From assembly GCA_027490195.1 (NCBI GenBank), contig JAIXYN010000006.1:70930-134929 (forward strand): a DNA stretch of 64,000 nucleotides. Reading direction: 5' to 3'. Of the stretch, positions 16,587 through 24,902 are shown in pieces; within the stretch, counting starts at the first letter, position 1, and each line of letters opens with the position of its first letter. Below the pieces are notes generated by a model that worked only from the letters and a program-made list of their open reading frames with translations, did no database searches and was not told where the DNA came from. The translations under genes and the position numbers were made by a program. The DNA comes from Verrucomicrobiaceae bacterium (GTDB lineage Bacteria > Verrucomicrobiota > Verrucomicrobiia > Verrucomicrobiales > Verrucomicrobiaceae).

Positions 16587-16905
16587 TGGTCGTGAAGCCG
16601 AAAATGACGAAACCAGAATGAGGAATTAGGAATGAATGACGAATTCCCGAATGACTGATGCCGAAAGTTCAAAGCGTTCGCATGAGTGACGCTCAGTTAA
16701 GGGGACTGATGGTGGATTTGTCGATTGGAGTGTTGTTCGGGCGCGGCAGAGGTGTGGCGGGACTCTTGGCAGACGCTGCTGGTGGGCGTGGGTTGTGGCG
16801 GAGTGCTGGGTTTGCTTCCTGGTTTGATGGCTGAGACCCAGGGTCGCCTCGCCAAGGCTCGGCTGACCCTGGGCTGTACTCCGCAGCCCCGTTGGGGCTG
16901 GTGTG
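16587..16905 (+). repeat. GAATGACGAA-type tract and two-hairpin family D, copy 2
   Basis: This is most of the 563-bp gene-free gap 16560-17122. The left part has GAATGAC/GAATGAGGAATTAGG words also seen at 14.88, 17.03-17.12, 17.45 and 22.84 kb. From 16745 the family D unit follows: GTGCTGGGTTTGCTTCC, stem CCCAGGG/CCCTGGG (16837-16843 with 16867-16873), then a hairpin CAGCCCC-GTT-GGGGCTG (16884-16900). Confidence 0.8.
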
Positions 16906-17122
16906 CGGCGGCGCGGGAAGGCGGATGATAGAGATGTTTGGGCGAGGAAGTGAAGGTGCCTGAGCAGGAGACTGCCGAAGTTTGCGGATGAGATTGATTT
17001 CTCCGATGTCGGCACGTGAGAGCAGCAGGGGGGAATGACGAATGAATGGAAATGAACGCGGGAGGCTGCGAATGGCACTTTGGTCATTCGGGCTTCATTC
17101 CTCATTCGCCATTCTGGTTTCG

Positions 17123-17440
17123 TCATTGTTTTACCACGACATGGGTGCCGTCGAAATGGAGGAGGCGGTTTTTGAGGCCGCGCATGGCCTGGCGGTGGAT
17201 GTAAACTTCGATGCTGCCGATTTGGTGGCGGTGCTCGGTGGCGGCCTGGGCGCCGCTGATCCAGGTGAGCTGGCACCATTCCTGACCGCTGAGCTCGCCC
17301 TGGGCGCAGCGCACGTAGTCGATGTGCAGGACATCGCCGGGATGGCCGATGGACTCGGTGTTGTGCTTCGACTCCAAGAAGTCTGCGAAGGCCTGAGAAT
17401 AGATCAGGCCGTTGCGAAGGCGATGGAGGACTATGGACAT
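17123..17440 (-). CDS. Hypothetical protein, 105 residues
   Basis: The protein has a balanced composition with a beta-rich middle (IGHPGDVLHIDYVRCAQGEL, then GQEWCQLTWISGAQ) and a C-terminal GSIEVYIHRQAMRGLKNRLL. No signal peptide or membrane segment. Codon third positions are rich in G and C on this strand, unlike the opposite frame, which supports it as real. I recognise no family. GAATGACGAA-type repeats flank both ends and it has no close operon partner. Confidence 0.62.
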   Translation of the reverse strand: MSIVLHRLRNGLIYSQAFADFLESKHNTESIGHPGDVLHIDYVRCAQGELSGQEWCQLTWISGAQAATEHRHQIGSIEVYIHRQAMRGLKNRLLHFDGTHVVVKQ

Positions 17441-17717
17441 GAGGGGAAAGGACGAAATCAGAATGAGGAATGTCGAATGACGGAGAGGAAGCGGAGGGTC
17501 GAGGGGAGCTAGTGAGTCAGTGGGGTGTGCGAATGGTTGTCTGAATTAGCAAAGGAATGGTGAGCAAGGGAATTGGGGATACGGATATGACGAATCACTG
17601 GAGGCTGGGAGGCGGCGGCTAGTGAATCAGTGTGGGATGCGAATGGTTTTCAGATCGGCCAGGGAATGATTTGACAGAGGAATGGGGGAGCAAACCTGAA
17701 TGACTGAGAGGTGAGAT

Positions 17718-17827
17718 GATTTCAACGCGAATGGCCACGAATGACCGCGAATTTGAATGAATGGCGCTGGCTGAGGAGTCTGATTCGTGGTTATTCGCGG
17801 TCATTTTTCTGCCGGCGCGTTGAAATC
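17718..17827. repeat. Long-hairpin repeat family G, copy 1
   Basis: Outer arms GATTTCAACGCG and CGCGTTGAAATC are perfect inverted copies, with GACCGCGAATT/AATTCGCGGTC-like pairing further in. The left arm continues AATGGCCACGAATGACCGCG, identical to the copy at 27162-27263, whose outer arms instead read TTTACAACGCG and CGCGTTGTAAA. Both arms changed together between copies. It lies in the gap between the 105-residue gene and sodA. Confidence 0.85.
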
Positions 17828-17841
17828 TGGGCCTGAAAGCG

Positions 17842-17879
17842 ACAAAGCGCGGGACGGGCTGAGCCGTTCCGCGCTTTGT
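17842..17879. terminator. Hairpin downstream of superoxide dismutase
   Basis: ACAAAGCGCGG and CCGCGCTTTGT form an 11-bp stem with an inner ACGG/CCGT pair, 31 bases past the sodA stop. No T-run follows on the minus strand, so termination or mRNA protection are both possible. Confidence 0.55.
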
Positions 17880-17909
17880 GGGAAGACGAGTTCGTCAGGA
17901 AGCGGGGAA

Positions 17910-18524
17910 TCAGCCGAGGGCGGCGGTGTAGTTGGCAGCGACGGCGTTCCAGTTTACCACGTTCCAAAAAGCGGCGAGGTAGTCGGGGCGCTTGTTCTGG
18001 TACTTGAGGTAGTAGGCGTGCTCCCAGACGTCGCAGCCGAGGATCGGGGTGCCGCTGGCGTCCATGAGGGGATTGTCCTGATTTGGGGTGGAGGAGATGG
18101 CGAGCTTGCCTTCCTTCACGCTGAGCCAGGCCCAGCCGGAGCCGAAGCGGGTGGCACCTGCTTTGGCGAACGCTTCCTTGAAGGCGTCAAAGCTGCCGAA
18201 GGTGGAGGTGATGGCGTCAGCGAGAGCGCCGGTCGGAGCGCCACCGGCGTTGGGGCCCATGATGTTCCAGAAGAGGGTGTGGTTGAAGTGACCGCCGCCG
18301 TTGTTGCGGACGGCACCCTGCACGTCGGCAGGCACCTTGGAGATGTTTTTGCAGAGGTCTTCGATGGACATCGCTTCCAGGTCGGCCTTGCCAGCGATGG
18401 CGTTGTTCAGATTGGTGACGTAAGCGTTGTGATGCTTGCCGTGGTGGATCTCCATCGTCTGCTGGTCGATGGTGGGCTCAAGTGCGTCGGTGGGATAAGG
18501 CAGGGGTGGGAGTGTGAAGGCCAT
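17910..18524 (-). CDS. sodA: Superoxide dismutase, Mn-type
   Basis: The 204-residue enzyme converts superoxide to oxygen and peroxide. Metal ligands are visible in [24 protein letters not shown] and [12 protein letters not shown] (His, His, Asp, His). The TPNQDNPLM segment, with Gln at this place, and GGGHFNH point to the manganese form of the Fe/Mn family; cambialistic use cannot be excluded. No signal peptide, so cytoplasmic. Start ATG at 18524. A hairpin follows the stop. Confidence 0.96.
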   Translation of the reverse strand: MAFTLPPLPYPTDALEPTIDQQTMEIHHGKHHNAYVTNLNNAIAGKADLEAMSIEDLCKNISKVPADVQGAVRNNGGGHFNHTLFWNIMGPNAGGAPTGALADAITSTFGSFDAFKEAFAKAGATRFGSGWAWLSVKEGKLAISSTPNQDNPLMDASGTPILGCDVWEHAYYLKYQNKRPDYLAAFWNVVNWNAVAANYTAALG

Positions 18525-18754
18525 GGTGTTGGGGTAGGTGGGGTTGATGGATCTAACGGGTTAGGTATCGTGAATACGGGCGTGGGCAAGAGGAAGGTTG
18601 TGGCTAGTTCGGGGGCTAGGGAGCTACGTAGGGCAGCCGACTTCAGGGGGAACGGTGAGCAGAGGGGATTGTAAACTGGGAACGGAAAACTGAGAATTGG
18701 AAATTGGCCGGAGGCGTGGCGGCGACTGTCAGGGCTGGTTGATTTGTGGTGTGT

Positions 18755-18915
18755 TTACGGCGCGCTCGGATACGGGTGGGAAGCGCTGCTGGCAGCCGGC
18801 GGCGTGAGGCGAGGTTCTGGGTTTGCTTCCCGGATTGGCCGCCTGAACCCAGGGGAGCACTCGCTAAAAGCTCGGCACCCCTGGGCTGCATGACGAAAGG
18901 CCGTTGGCCTTTGAG
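18755..18915 (+). repeat. Two-hairpin repeat family D, copy 3
   Basis: GTTCTGGGTTTGCTTCC, stem CCCAGGGG/CCCCTGGG (18848-18855 with 18878-18885), then hairpin AAAGGCC-GTT-GGCCTTT (18896-18912). The second stem differs in both arms from the copies at 16.9 and 20.1 kb while the GTT loop is kept. It fills the gap 18525-19006 upstream of a small lipoprotein gene. Confidence 0.85.
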
Positions 18916-19006
18916 AGAAGGAGCTCAGTCTGTTATGCAGGTCTCCATAATAGGGACGAAATAGGAGTGACTGGACAGACGTTGGTATGGCCACCATCCT
19001 TCCTCA

Positions 19007-19498
19007 ATGAAACGTGCTTTGATCCTCCGCCTTGTTCTTGGTCTGATTTTGACGTCTGTCCTGCCGTCGTGTGGGTTTGCGTTTCGGTCTGCGTGGAAAA
19101 AGGGTGGATATACGGTATCTCCGACGGGGCCCGCTATCGCAGCAGGGGCTTCCAGCCACTCCTTGCCGCAAAGCAAGTGGGTGGGGACTTGGCTGAGTGA
19201 CGCGAGCGGGCATCATGGGGCGCTTCGGTGTGTGACGTCCAACACGATGAATGGCATGGGCGATCATGAGTTTTTCTACCACGCCACGTGGAAGACCATC
19301 CTCAGCGGCAGCTACAAGGCGGTGCACCGTGTGCAGAAGCAGAAGGACGGCACCTATACATTTACCGGAGAGCACAAGATGCCGAACTGGGCGGGTGGGC
19401 TTTACCATTATGAGGGGACGATCAAAGGGGATGAGTTCAAGGCGAGCTACCGGTGCTCGATGGACAACGGGACGTACACGATGAAGCGGGTGCGGTGA
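19007..19498 (+). CDS. Small lipoprotein, paralogue 1
   Basis: The 163-residue protein has a lipoprotein signal with lipobox LPSC near residue 22, so it should be anchored in a membrane and face the periplasm. The body, KWVGTWLSDASGHHGALRCV, then EFFYHATWKTILSGSYKAVH and a C-terminal YTMKRVR, looks like a small beta-barrel or lipocalin-like fold. It is a clear paralogue of the gene at 20306 (shared FFYHATW, GSY, YHYEGTI, NGTYTMKRVR), and the roughly 45 bases upstream are also similar, including GGACAGACGTT. Function unknown. Confidence 0.85.
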   Translation: MKRALILRLVLGLILTSVLPSCGFAFRSAWKKGGYTVSPTGPAIAAGASSHSLPQSKWVGTWLSDASGHHGALRCVTSNTMNGMGDHEFFYHATWKTILSGSYKAVHRVQKQKDGTYTFTGEHKMPNWAGGLYHYEGTIKGDEFKASYRCSMDNGTYTMKRVR

Positions 19499-19623
19499 GC
19501 CGCCAAGAGAGCTAATGCTGGATTTATTCTGCGTCATGTTTGTGACGTTCTCCGTGCAGTGGTTCTACAACATACGCGCCAGTTGATTGGTAAGGCATGA
19601 CTCGTTCCGTGCGGAGCGGCCGG

Positions 19624-19659
19624 AACCGCACATGGAATGTGCGGACCACTCCACGCTGG
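19624..19659 (+). repeat. Hairpin repeat family C, copy 1
   Basis: The hairpin CCGCACATGGAATGTGCGG is followed by ACCACTCCACGCTGG. Related copies at 30860, 35288 and 48889 change both arms but keep CCGCAC and the CCACTCCACGCTGG-like tail. Confidence 0.85.
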
Positions 19660-19964
19660 GTGCTTCGAGGGGCAAACTCCGATTTGGCGTGCCTTCACTG
19701 ATTGGCACAAGGGGAATTACGCTTCAGTCTTCGTTAGCAGCCTGTTGAAAAACTCCATCAAGAAACGTTGAGGCTGCAGAGCATGGTTGGCTGGAGAGGG
19801 AACATCCTGTTCCCCCGGTCTGGATGATGCGAGAGCGCTGGGCGGTGCGGGGGAGTGTGGGATCGGGACGATCCCTCTCCTCCAGGCGCTCAATGCGCAA
19901 ATCCGCCCGGGCTAGTTTATCAAAAGGCTGTTTTCTACTCTGGTATGTTATCGGGGTTGGGGGG

Positions 19965-20135
19965 CTGGCGGCACGTTCTGAGCGCGGCGGAGCTTTTGCA
20001 AACGCTGCTGGTGGAGGTGGTGTGTGGCGAAGGCGCTGGGTTGGCTTTCCGATGATTGACGTCCGGTACCAGGGTAGCCTCGCTGAGGCTCGGCAACACT
20101 TCGCTATGATGCGCAGTCCCGTTGGGACTGGGGTC
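19965..20135 (+). repeat. Two-hairpin repeat family D, copy 4
   Basis: AACGCTGCTGGTGG, then GCTGGGTTGGCTTTCC, then CCTCGCTGAGGCTCGGC, then a hairpin CAGTCCC-GTT-GGGACTG (20114-20130). The first stem has decayed relative to copies 2 and 3. This copy separates the two paralogous lipoprotein genes in the 807-bp gap 19499-20305. Confidence 0.8.
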
Positions 20136-20305
20136 AATTGGAATGGGATGCCGAAAGACCCTGGAACCTACCAAGAACATTCCACGGCGTCAGATGTGAT
20201 GCCGCAGGAAAGATTGCCCGATGGATTTTATGCCCTCTGATAACTTACCAAAGTAGAAATAGGAGGTGATGGACAGACGTTCGTATGGGCATCATCTTTA
20301 CCAAT

Positions 20306-20800
20306 ATGACACGTGCTTCGCTCCTCTGTTTCGCCCTGGGTCTGCTTTTGACCACTTCACTCACTTCCTGTGGCACCACGTTCCGGACTGCTTGGAAGAA
20401 AGCCCCGGATTCGAACAGTGTGGAGGGTAGGTGGGAAGGGACTTGGCAGAGCAGCACTTCAGTGAGCCGTGGCCAACTGCGCTGCGCGGTGGACAAACCG
20501 GTGCCGGGGAGGCACGACGTTCTGGACTACGTGTCTGCTGAAGGAAGCATCTCCCCTCCCCTGCCCCGATGCTTTTTCTACCACGCAACCTGGAATGGGG
20601 CTGCCAGCGGCAGCTACACGTCTTTTCATGATGTGCAGAGGCTGAAGGATGGCAGCATTGTGTTCAAAGGAGACTATGTGAGGCCCAAGTGGGCGGGTGG
20701 CGTCCATCATTATGAGGGCACCATCCGAGGTGATGACTTCACGGCCTGCTACCAGAGTGCCACGGACCACGGTACCTACACGATGAAGCGGGTGCGCTGA
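20306..20800 (+). CDS. Small lipoprotein, paralogue 2
   Basis: The 164-residue lipoprotein has lipobox LTSC, then TTFRTAWKKAP, matching FAFRSAWKKGG of the gene at 19007. It has an extra segment of about 12 residues (VSAEGSISPPLP) before CFFYHATWNGAASGSY and ends in HGTYTMKRVR. The ATG at 20306 is chosen because it aligns with the paralogue's start; 20285 would add seven residues. Upstream AGGAGGTGATGGACAGACGTT is shared with paralogue 1, so the duplication included the leader. It is 56 bases before the cyclase gene. Confidence 0.85.
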   Translation: MTRASLLCFALGLLLTTSLTSCGTTFRTAWKKAPDSNSVEGRWEGTWQSSTSVSRGQLRCAVDKPVPGRHDVLDYVSAEGSISPPLPRCFFYHATWNGAASGSYTSFHDVQRLKDGSIVFKGDYVRPKWAGGVHHYEGTIRGDDFTACYQSATDHGTYTMKRVR

Positions 20801-20856
20801 GCAACTACCCCGCCCAGCGCGGTGTTACTGCCCAACGTCACGTTGGTGACCTATCC

Positions 20857-22848
20857 ATGAAGTGGTTCCACAGCTTTCGCGCCAAGCTCATCCTCACCGT
20901 GTTCCCTGTGGTGGCGGGGATCATGATCGCTACGCTGGTGCTGGCGGAGTGGAAGTTCATGGCGTCCTACCGCAAGCTGTTTGAGGAGCAGTTTGACTCG
21001 CAGATCAGCAGCTACTCTTCGGCAAAGAAGAAACGCAGCGAGACGCTGTCCAAGGTGCTGGACAAGATCGCGAAGCAGCCGGAGGTGCTGGCGGCCATCG
21101 GCAGGAAAGATTTTGGTGAGGCGGGGCGGATGCTGCGTTCGCAGTTGGAGACGCTGACTCATGAACGGATCCTTAATGATGTGGCGGGCGCACTGCGGCC
21201 CGCAGGGGGCGTGCCGCTGCATCTGCCCCAGACGCCAGCCGGGCGCATGAACGGTGGCGACAAGGACAAAGAGAAGGAGAAAGACAAAGACAAGGACCGA
21301 GACGGTGACAAGGACCCTCCTGGCGCGCGACTGCCGCTCTCGCAGATGCCGTACGTCGCCCTCATCGACCCTGAGGGGCAATTCCTTGTGTCACCGAAAA
21401 AAGGCGTGTCGGGTGGGCGGGACCTTTTGCCGCCGCTGCGGTCGAAGGAGAGCGCCACGAGCGCGGAGTTTCGGCGTAAATCCGGCAAAATGCAGTGGCT
21501 GGGAGGCCGCAAGCTGGAGGACATCCTCAAGGAGCAGGAGGTGGGCTACCTGCGGGTGGAGTATGGTGATGACAGCCGGAATGAGCAGGTGCGGGAGGTG
21601 TTTATCACACCGCTGCGTGAGCCGGAGTCGGGTAAGTTTTTGGGTGCTATCTTGTTTGGCCTGCCGCTGCAGGTGCTGGCGGAGAAAGTGCTGTATGAGC
21701 AGACGAAGCATTCGGATCTGGGAGAGATCATGAGCGGTGTGTGGGTGGAGGAGGGGCTGGTGAGTACGACGATTCCCAAGGATGAGCGCGACATCGTGGC
21801 GGCATACATTGCTGACTCGATCCGCCACACACAAAAAACGCAGCGAGACATGGCCGTGTCGATCCACGGGGAGCGGCATCAGATTTACTACCGTGTACTC
21901 AACCCCGGCTCCCCCTTCCCTCTGGCGGCGCAGGTGAACTTGTATCCGCTGGTGGCCATGGAACATGAACTGGCGGAACTGCGGCGGAGTGTGGGTGTGC
22001 TGGGGGTGATCTCGCTGCTCATTGCCCTGCTGGCGGTGCTGTACATTTCGCGGGGGCTTTCAGGGCCGATCAGTGAGATCGTGAGTGGCACGCACCAGAT
22101 TGAGCATGGGAACTTTGATGTACGGGTGCCGGTACGCAGTCAGAACGAACTGGGCAGGCTGGCGGCGTCCTTCAACGAGATGGCGGCGGGGCTGGCGCTG
22201 CAGGAGAAGTACCGCAGTGTGCTGAATGCGGTGGCTGACCGCACGGTGGCGGAGCAACTGATCACCCAGAGCGGAACGCTGGGCGGAGAGATACGGCATG
22301 TGACGATGCTTTTCTGCGACATCCGAGGTTTCACGGCCCTGACGGAAAACATGCCGCCGACGGATGTGATCGACCTACTGAATGAGCACATGACGGCGCT
22401 GACGGATGTGGCGTATCAGCATGGAGGCATTGTGGATAAATTTGTGGGGGATTTGATCATGGTGCTGTTTGGCGCGCCGATGAGCACGGGTGAAGACGCG
22501 GTGCGTGCGGTGCAGTGTGCGCTGAGCATGCTGGAAGTGAGGCGGAACTTGAATGAGGTTTCCAAACACACGCTGGAGGTGGGGATCGGCCTGGCGACGG
22601 GGTCGGTGGTGGCGGGGTGCATGGGGTCTGAACAACGGCTGAGCTACACGGTGCTGGGGCACCGGGTGAATCTGGCGTCAAGGCTATGCAGCATCGCGCA
22701 GGCGGGGGAGATCATCATGGATGGGGAGACGTATGCGGATGCGCAGAGTTTTATTCATGCGGAGCCGATGCCGCCGATGCAGCTGAAGGGGATTTCGGAG
22801 GCGGTGAATCCGTGGCGGGTGGTGGGAGTCGCTGCTAATGACGAATGA
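20857..22848 (+). CDS. Membrane-bound class III adenylate cyclase with periplasmic sensor and HAMP
   Basis: The 663-residue protein has a membrane helix (about 10-30), a periplasmic sensor of about 340 residues, a second helix (about 375-397), HAMP (about 398-450) and a catalytic domain. FCDIRGFT supplies metal-binding Asp488 and KFVGDLIMVLFG supplies Asp532 and base-contacting Lys528; LGHRVNLASRL gives catalytic Asn605 and Arg609. His602 stands where adenine-selective cyclases usually have Asp or Thr. The periplasmic part has an unusual charged run, GGDKDKEKEKDKDKDRDGDK. It probably makes cAMP in response to an external signal. Confidence 0.93.
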   Translation: MKWFHSFRAKLILTVFPVVAGIMIATLVLAEWKFMASYRKLFEEQFDSQISSYSSAKKKRSETLSKVLDKIAKQPEVLAAIGRKDFGEAGRMLRSQLETLTHERILNDVAGALRPAGGVPLHLPQTPAGRMNGGDKDKEKEKDKDKDRDGDKDPPGARLPLSQMPYVALIDPEGQFLVSPKKGVSGGRDLLPPLRSKESATSAEFRRKSGKMQWLGGRKLEDILKEQEVGYLRVEYGDDSRNEQVREVFITPLREPESGKFLGAILFGLPLQVLAEKVLYEQTKHSDLGEIMSGVWVEEGLVSTTIPKDERDIVAAYIADSIRHTQKTQRDMAVSIHGERHQIYYRVLNPGSPFPLAAQVNLYPLVAMEHELAELRRSVGVLGVISLLIALLAVLYISRGLSGPISEIVSGTHQIEHGNFDVRVPVRSQNELGRLAASFNEMAAGLALQEKYRSVLNAVADRTVAEQLITQSGTLGGEIRHVTMLFCDIRGFTALTENMPPTDVIDLLNEHMTALTDVAYQHGGIVDKFVGDLIMVLFGAPMSTGEDAVRAVQCALSMLEVRRNLNEVSKHTLEVGIGLATGSVVAGCMGSEQRLSYTVLGHRVNLASRLCSIAQAGEIIMDGETYADAQSFIHAEPMPPMQLKGISEAVNPWRVVGVAANDE

Positions 22849-23126
22849 GTAAATCCGAATGACTAAATCATGACGAAGCTCGACCGTGGTGGGGGGCAAG
22901 GAAGCCCAAGAAATAGGACGGATAGGGCCTATGGGACCTATGGAGCTAGTTTGGGAATAGGTTGGCGAGGGGGGCCTTGTTCCGCAGGAACAAGGCTACT
23001 TTTCTTGTCTTGGCGGGGGCTGAAAGCGTATGAATGAGGGATGGCGCTGGATGGACCTGATGGACTGAATGGACAAAATGGACCACTCTTTGGGTGCCTC
23101 TCTTCATTATTTTTTATAGCCACCGC
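22849..23126 (+). repeat. Intergenic repeats before uvrC
   Basis: The gap holds a GAATGACTAAATCATGACGAAG tract (GAATGACGAA type), a perfect hairpin with arms GCCTTGTTCC and GGAACAAGGC and a GCA loop followed by TACTTTT (about 22975-23004), and a near-tandem of ATGGAC-x words (23047-23083). The hairpin could end the cyclase transcript. Confidence 0.7.
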
Positions 23127-24698
23127 ATGTCCAACGCCCGCCAGAAACCTGATCTCCTTGCCAAGCTGCGTGATGTGCCGCATGTGCCGGGGGTTTATAT
23201 CATGCGGGACCGGATCAATAATGTGATCTATGTGGGCAAGGCGCGGGATCTGCGGAAACGGCTGGCGAATTACTTCACGCCGGCGAGGTCGAAACTGGCG
23301 GACAGGAAGACGCGGGCGCTGATCGCGAGCATCTGGGATTTTGACCTGCATGAGGTGCGCAATGACACGGAGGCGCTGGTGCTGGAGGGCAAGCTGATCA
23401 AGGAATTTCGCCCGCGCTACAACGTGAGCTTTCGGGATGACAAGCGCTACTACCTGGTGCGGGTGCACTTTGGTGATGCGATCCCGCGGATGTCCACGAC
23501 GCGGCTGAAGAAGGAGGATGGCGCGCGCTACTTTGGCCCCTTCCCGCATGGGATGGCGCTGCGCACGACGCTGAACTGGCTGAACAAGAAATTTGGCCTG
23601 CGGGTGTGCCGCCCGCTGAAGCCGGGTGAGGCGGAGTACAAGCACTGCTCCAACGACATCATCAAGAACTGCTCTGCGCCGTGCATCCTGCGCATTTCGC
23701 TGGAGGACTACAAGAAGCGCGTGGAGCAGGCGTGTGAATTTTTGGATGGGAAGTCGAAGGACCTGGTGACGGCGCTGGAGGAGGAGATGCTGCAAGCGGC
23801 GGCGCGGATGGACTTTGAAAAGGCGGCGGAGCTGCGGGACATGGTGGAAGATTTTAAAAAGACGCTGATCCCCACGCGGACCTTTGAACGCGGGGCGCGG
23901 GCACGGGTGATTCGGAGCATCAACCCGATGGCGGATGTGCAGGAGCTCAAGGAGCTGCTGCACCTGGAGAAAGCGCCGCTGGTAATGGAGTGCTTTGACA
24001 TTGCGAACATCGGCACGGCGCACTGTGTGGCGAGCATGGTGCGGTTTAAGAATGGTGTGCCGGACAACTCGAACTATCGGCGGTACCGGATCAAATCGGT
24101 GACGGGGCAGAATGATTTCATCAGCATGGCGGAGGTGATCCGGCGGAGGTTTTCGCGCATCCTGCTGGAAGGAAAGAAGATGGCGGCGGATGTGGCGGAG
24201 TTTTCACAGGAGGCTCCGGCGGAGGCGCTGGAGCGAGTGGCGGCAACGAACACGAAATTTGTGACGCTGCCGGATCTGGTGATCGTGGATGGTGGCAAGG
24301 GGCAGCTAGGGGTGGCGGTGGCGGAGCTGAACAAACTGGGGCTGCATACGCTGCCGATCATTGGTCTGGCGAAGGAGCACGAGGAGGTCTATCGGCCGGG
24401 GGAGAGCCATCCGGTGATCATTCCGCATGAGCGCGGGGCTTTGAAGCTGCTGCAGCGCATCCGCGATGAGGCGCACCGATGGGCGAATGGGTACCACCAG
24501 CTGCTGCTGGGGAAGCGTGTGGCGGAGAGTCTGCTGGATGACTGCCCGGGGATCAGCAAGACGCGCAAGGCGGCGCTGCTGAAGAAGTTTGGATCGGTGA
24601 CTAGACTGCGGAAGGCGACGGTGGAGGAGATGGCGGAGGTGCCGGGGATCAGCAAAGTGCTGGCGCAGGGGGTGCGGGAGTTTTTGGAGAGTCGGTGA
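23127..24698 (+). CDS. uvrC: Excinuclease ABC subunit UvrC (short form)
   Basis: UvrC makes both incisions in nucleotide excision repair. The N-terminal GIY-YIG domain is clear (GVY at 22-24, YVG at 35-37, then KARDLRKRL). A Cys-containing segment, a UVR-like helix pair (EMLQAAARMDFEKAAELRDM) and the RNase H-like domain (VMECFDIANIGTAHCVASMV, VIVDGGKGQLG) follow, and it ends with a helix-hairpin-helix (LLDDCPGISKTRKAALLKKF). At 523 residues it is shorter than the roughly 610-residue E. coli protein, mainly between the UVR and nuclease domains. The ATG at 23127 gives the usual N-terminus. Confidence 0.95.
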   Translation: MSNARQKPDLLAKLRDVPHVPGVYIMRDRINNVIYVGKARDLRKRLANYFTPARSKLADRKTRALIASIWDFDLHEVRNDTEALVLEGKLIKEFRPRYNVSFRDDKRYYLVRVHFGDAIPRMSTTRLKKEDGARYFGPFPHGMALRTTLNWLNKKFGLRVCRPLKPGEAEYKHCSNDIIKNCSAPCILRISLEDYKKRVEQACEFLDGKSKDLVTALEEEMLQAAARMDFEKAAELRDMVEDFKKTLIPTRTFERGARARVIRSINPMADVQELKELLHLEKAPLVMECFDIANIGTAHCVASMVRFKNGVPDNSNYRRYRIKSVTGQNDFISMAEVIRRRFSRILLEGKKMAADVAEFSQEAPAEALERVAATNTKFVTLPDLVIVDGGKGQLGVAVAELNKLGLHTLPIIGLAKEHEEVYRPGESHPVIIPHERGALKLLQRIRDEAHRWANGYHQLLLGKRVAESLLDDCPGISKTRKAALLKKFGSVTRLRKATVEEMAEVPGISKVLAQGVREFLESR

Positions 24699-24786
24699 AG
24701 GGGGGGATGCTGGGGATATTTTTGAGTGCTTGGTGAGTTCGATGAGTGGATGTTTCTGGTGGTTTGAGGGTGAGGGAGTTTGAGTA

Positions 24787-24822
24787 GGCGCTGGCCGACA
24801 GACAGGAGTGTCTGTCGTACTT
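24787..24822 (+). repeat. Hairpin repeat family A, copy 1
   Basis: A 36-base unit: GGCGCTGG, then stem arms CGACAGACA and TGTCTGTCG around a GGAG loop (24796-24817), then TACTT. Other copies at 30961, 45188 and 53036. A second small hairpin, TGCCGGAGGCA, follows directly. Confidence 0.9.
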
Positions 24823-24902
24823 AAAACTGCCGGAGGCAGGATTCCAAAATGGGGGGAATGTTGTTCCTCGCCGGATGGGGCAAATGTGGTATAGGAGGGC
24901 TC

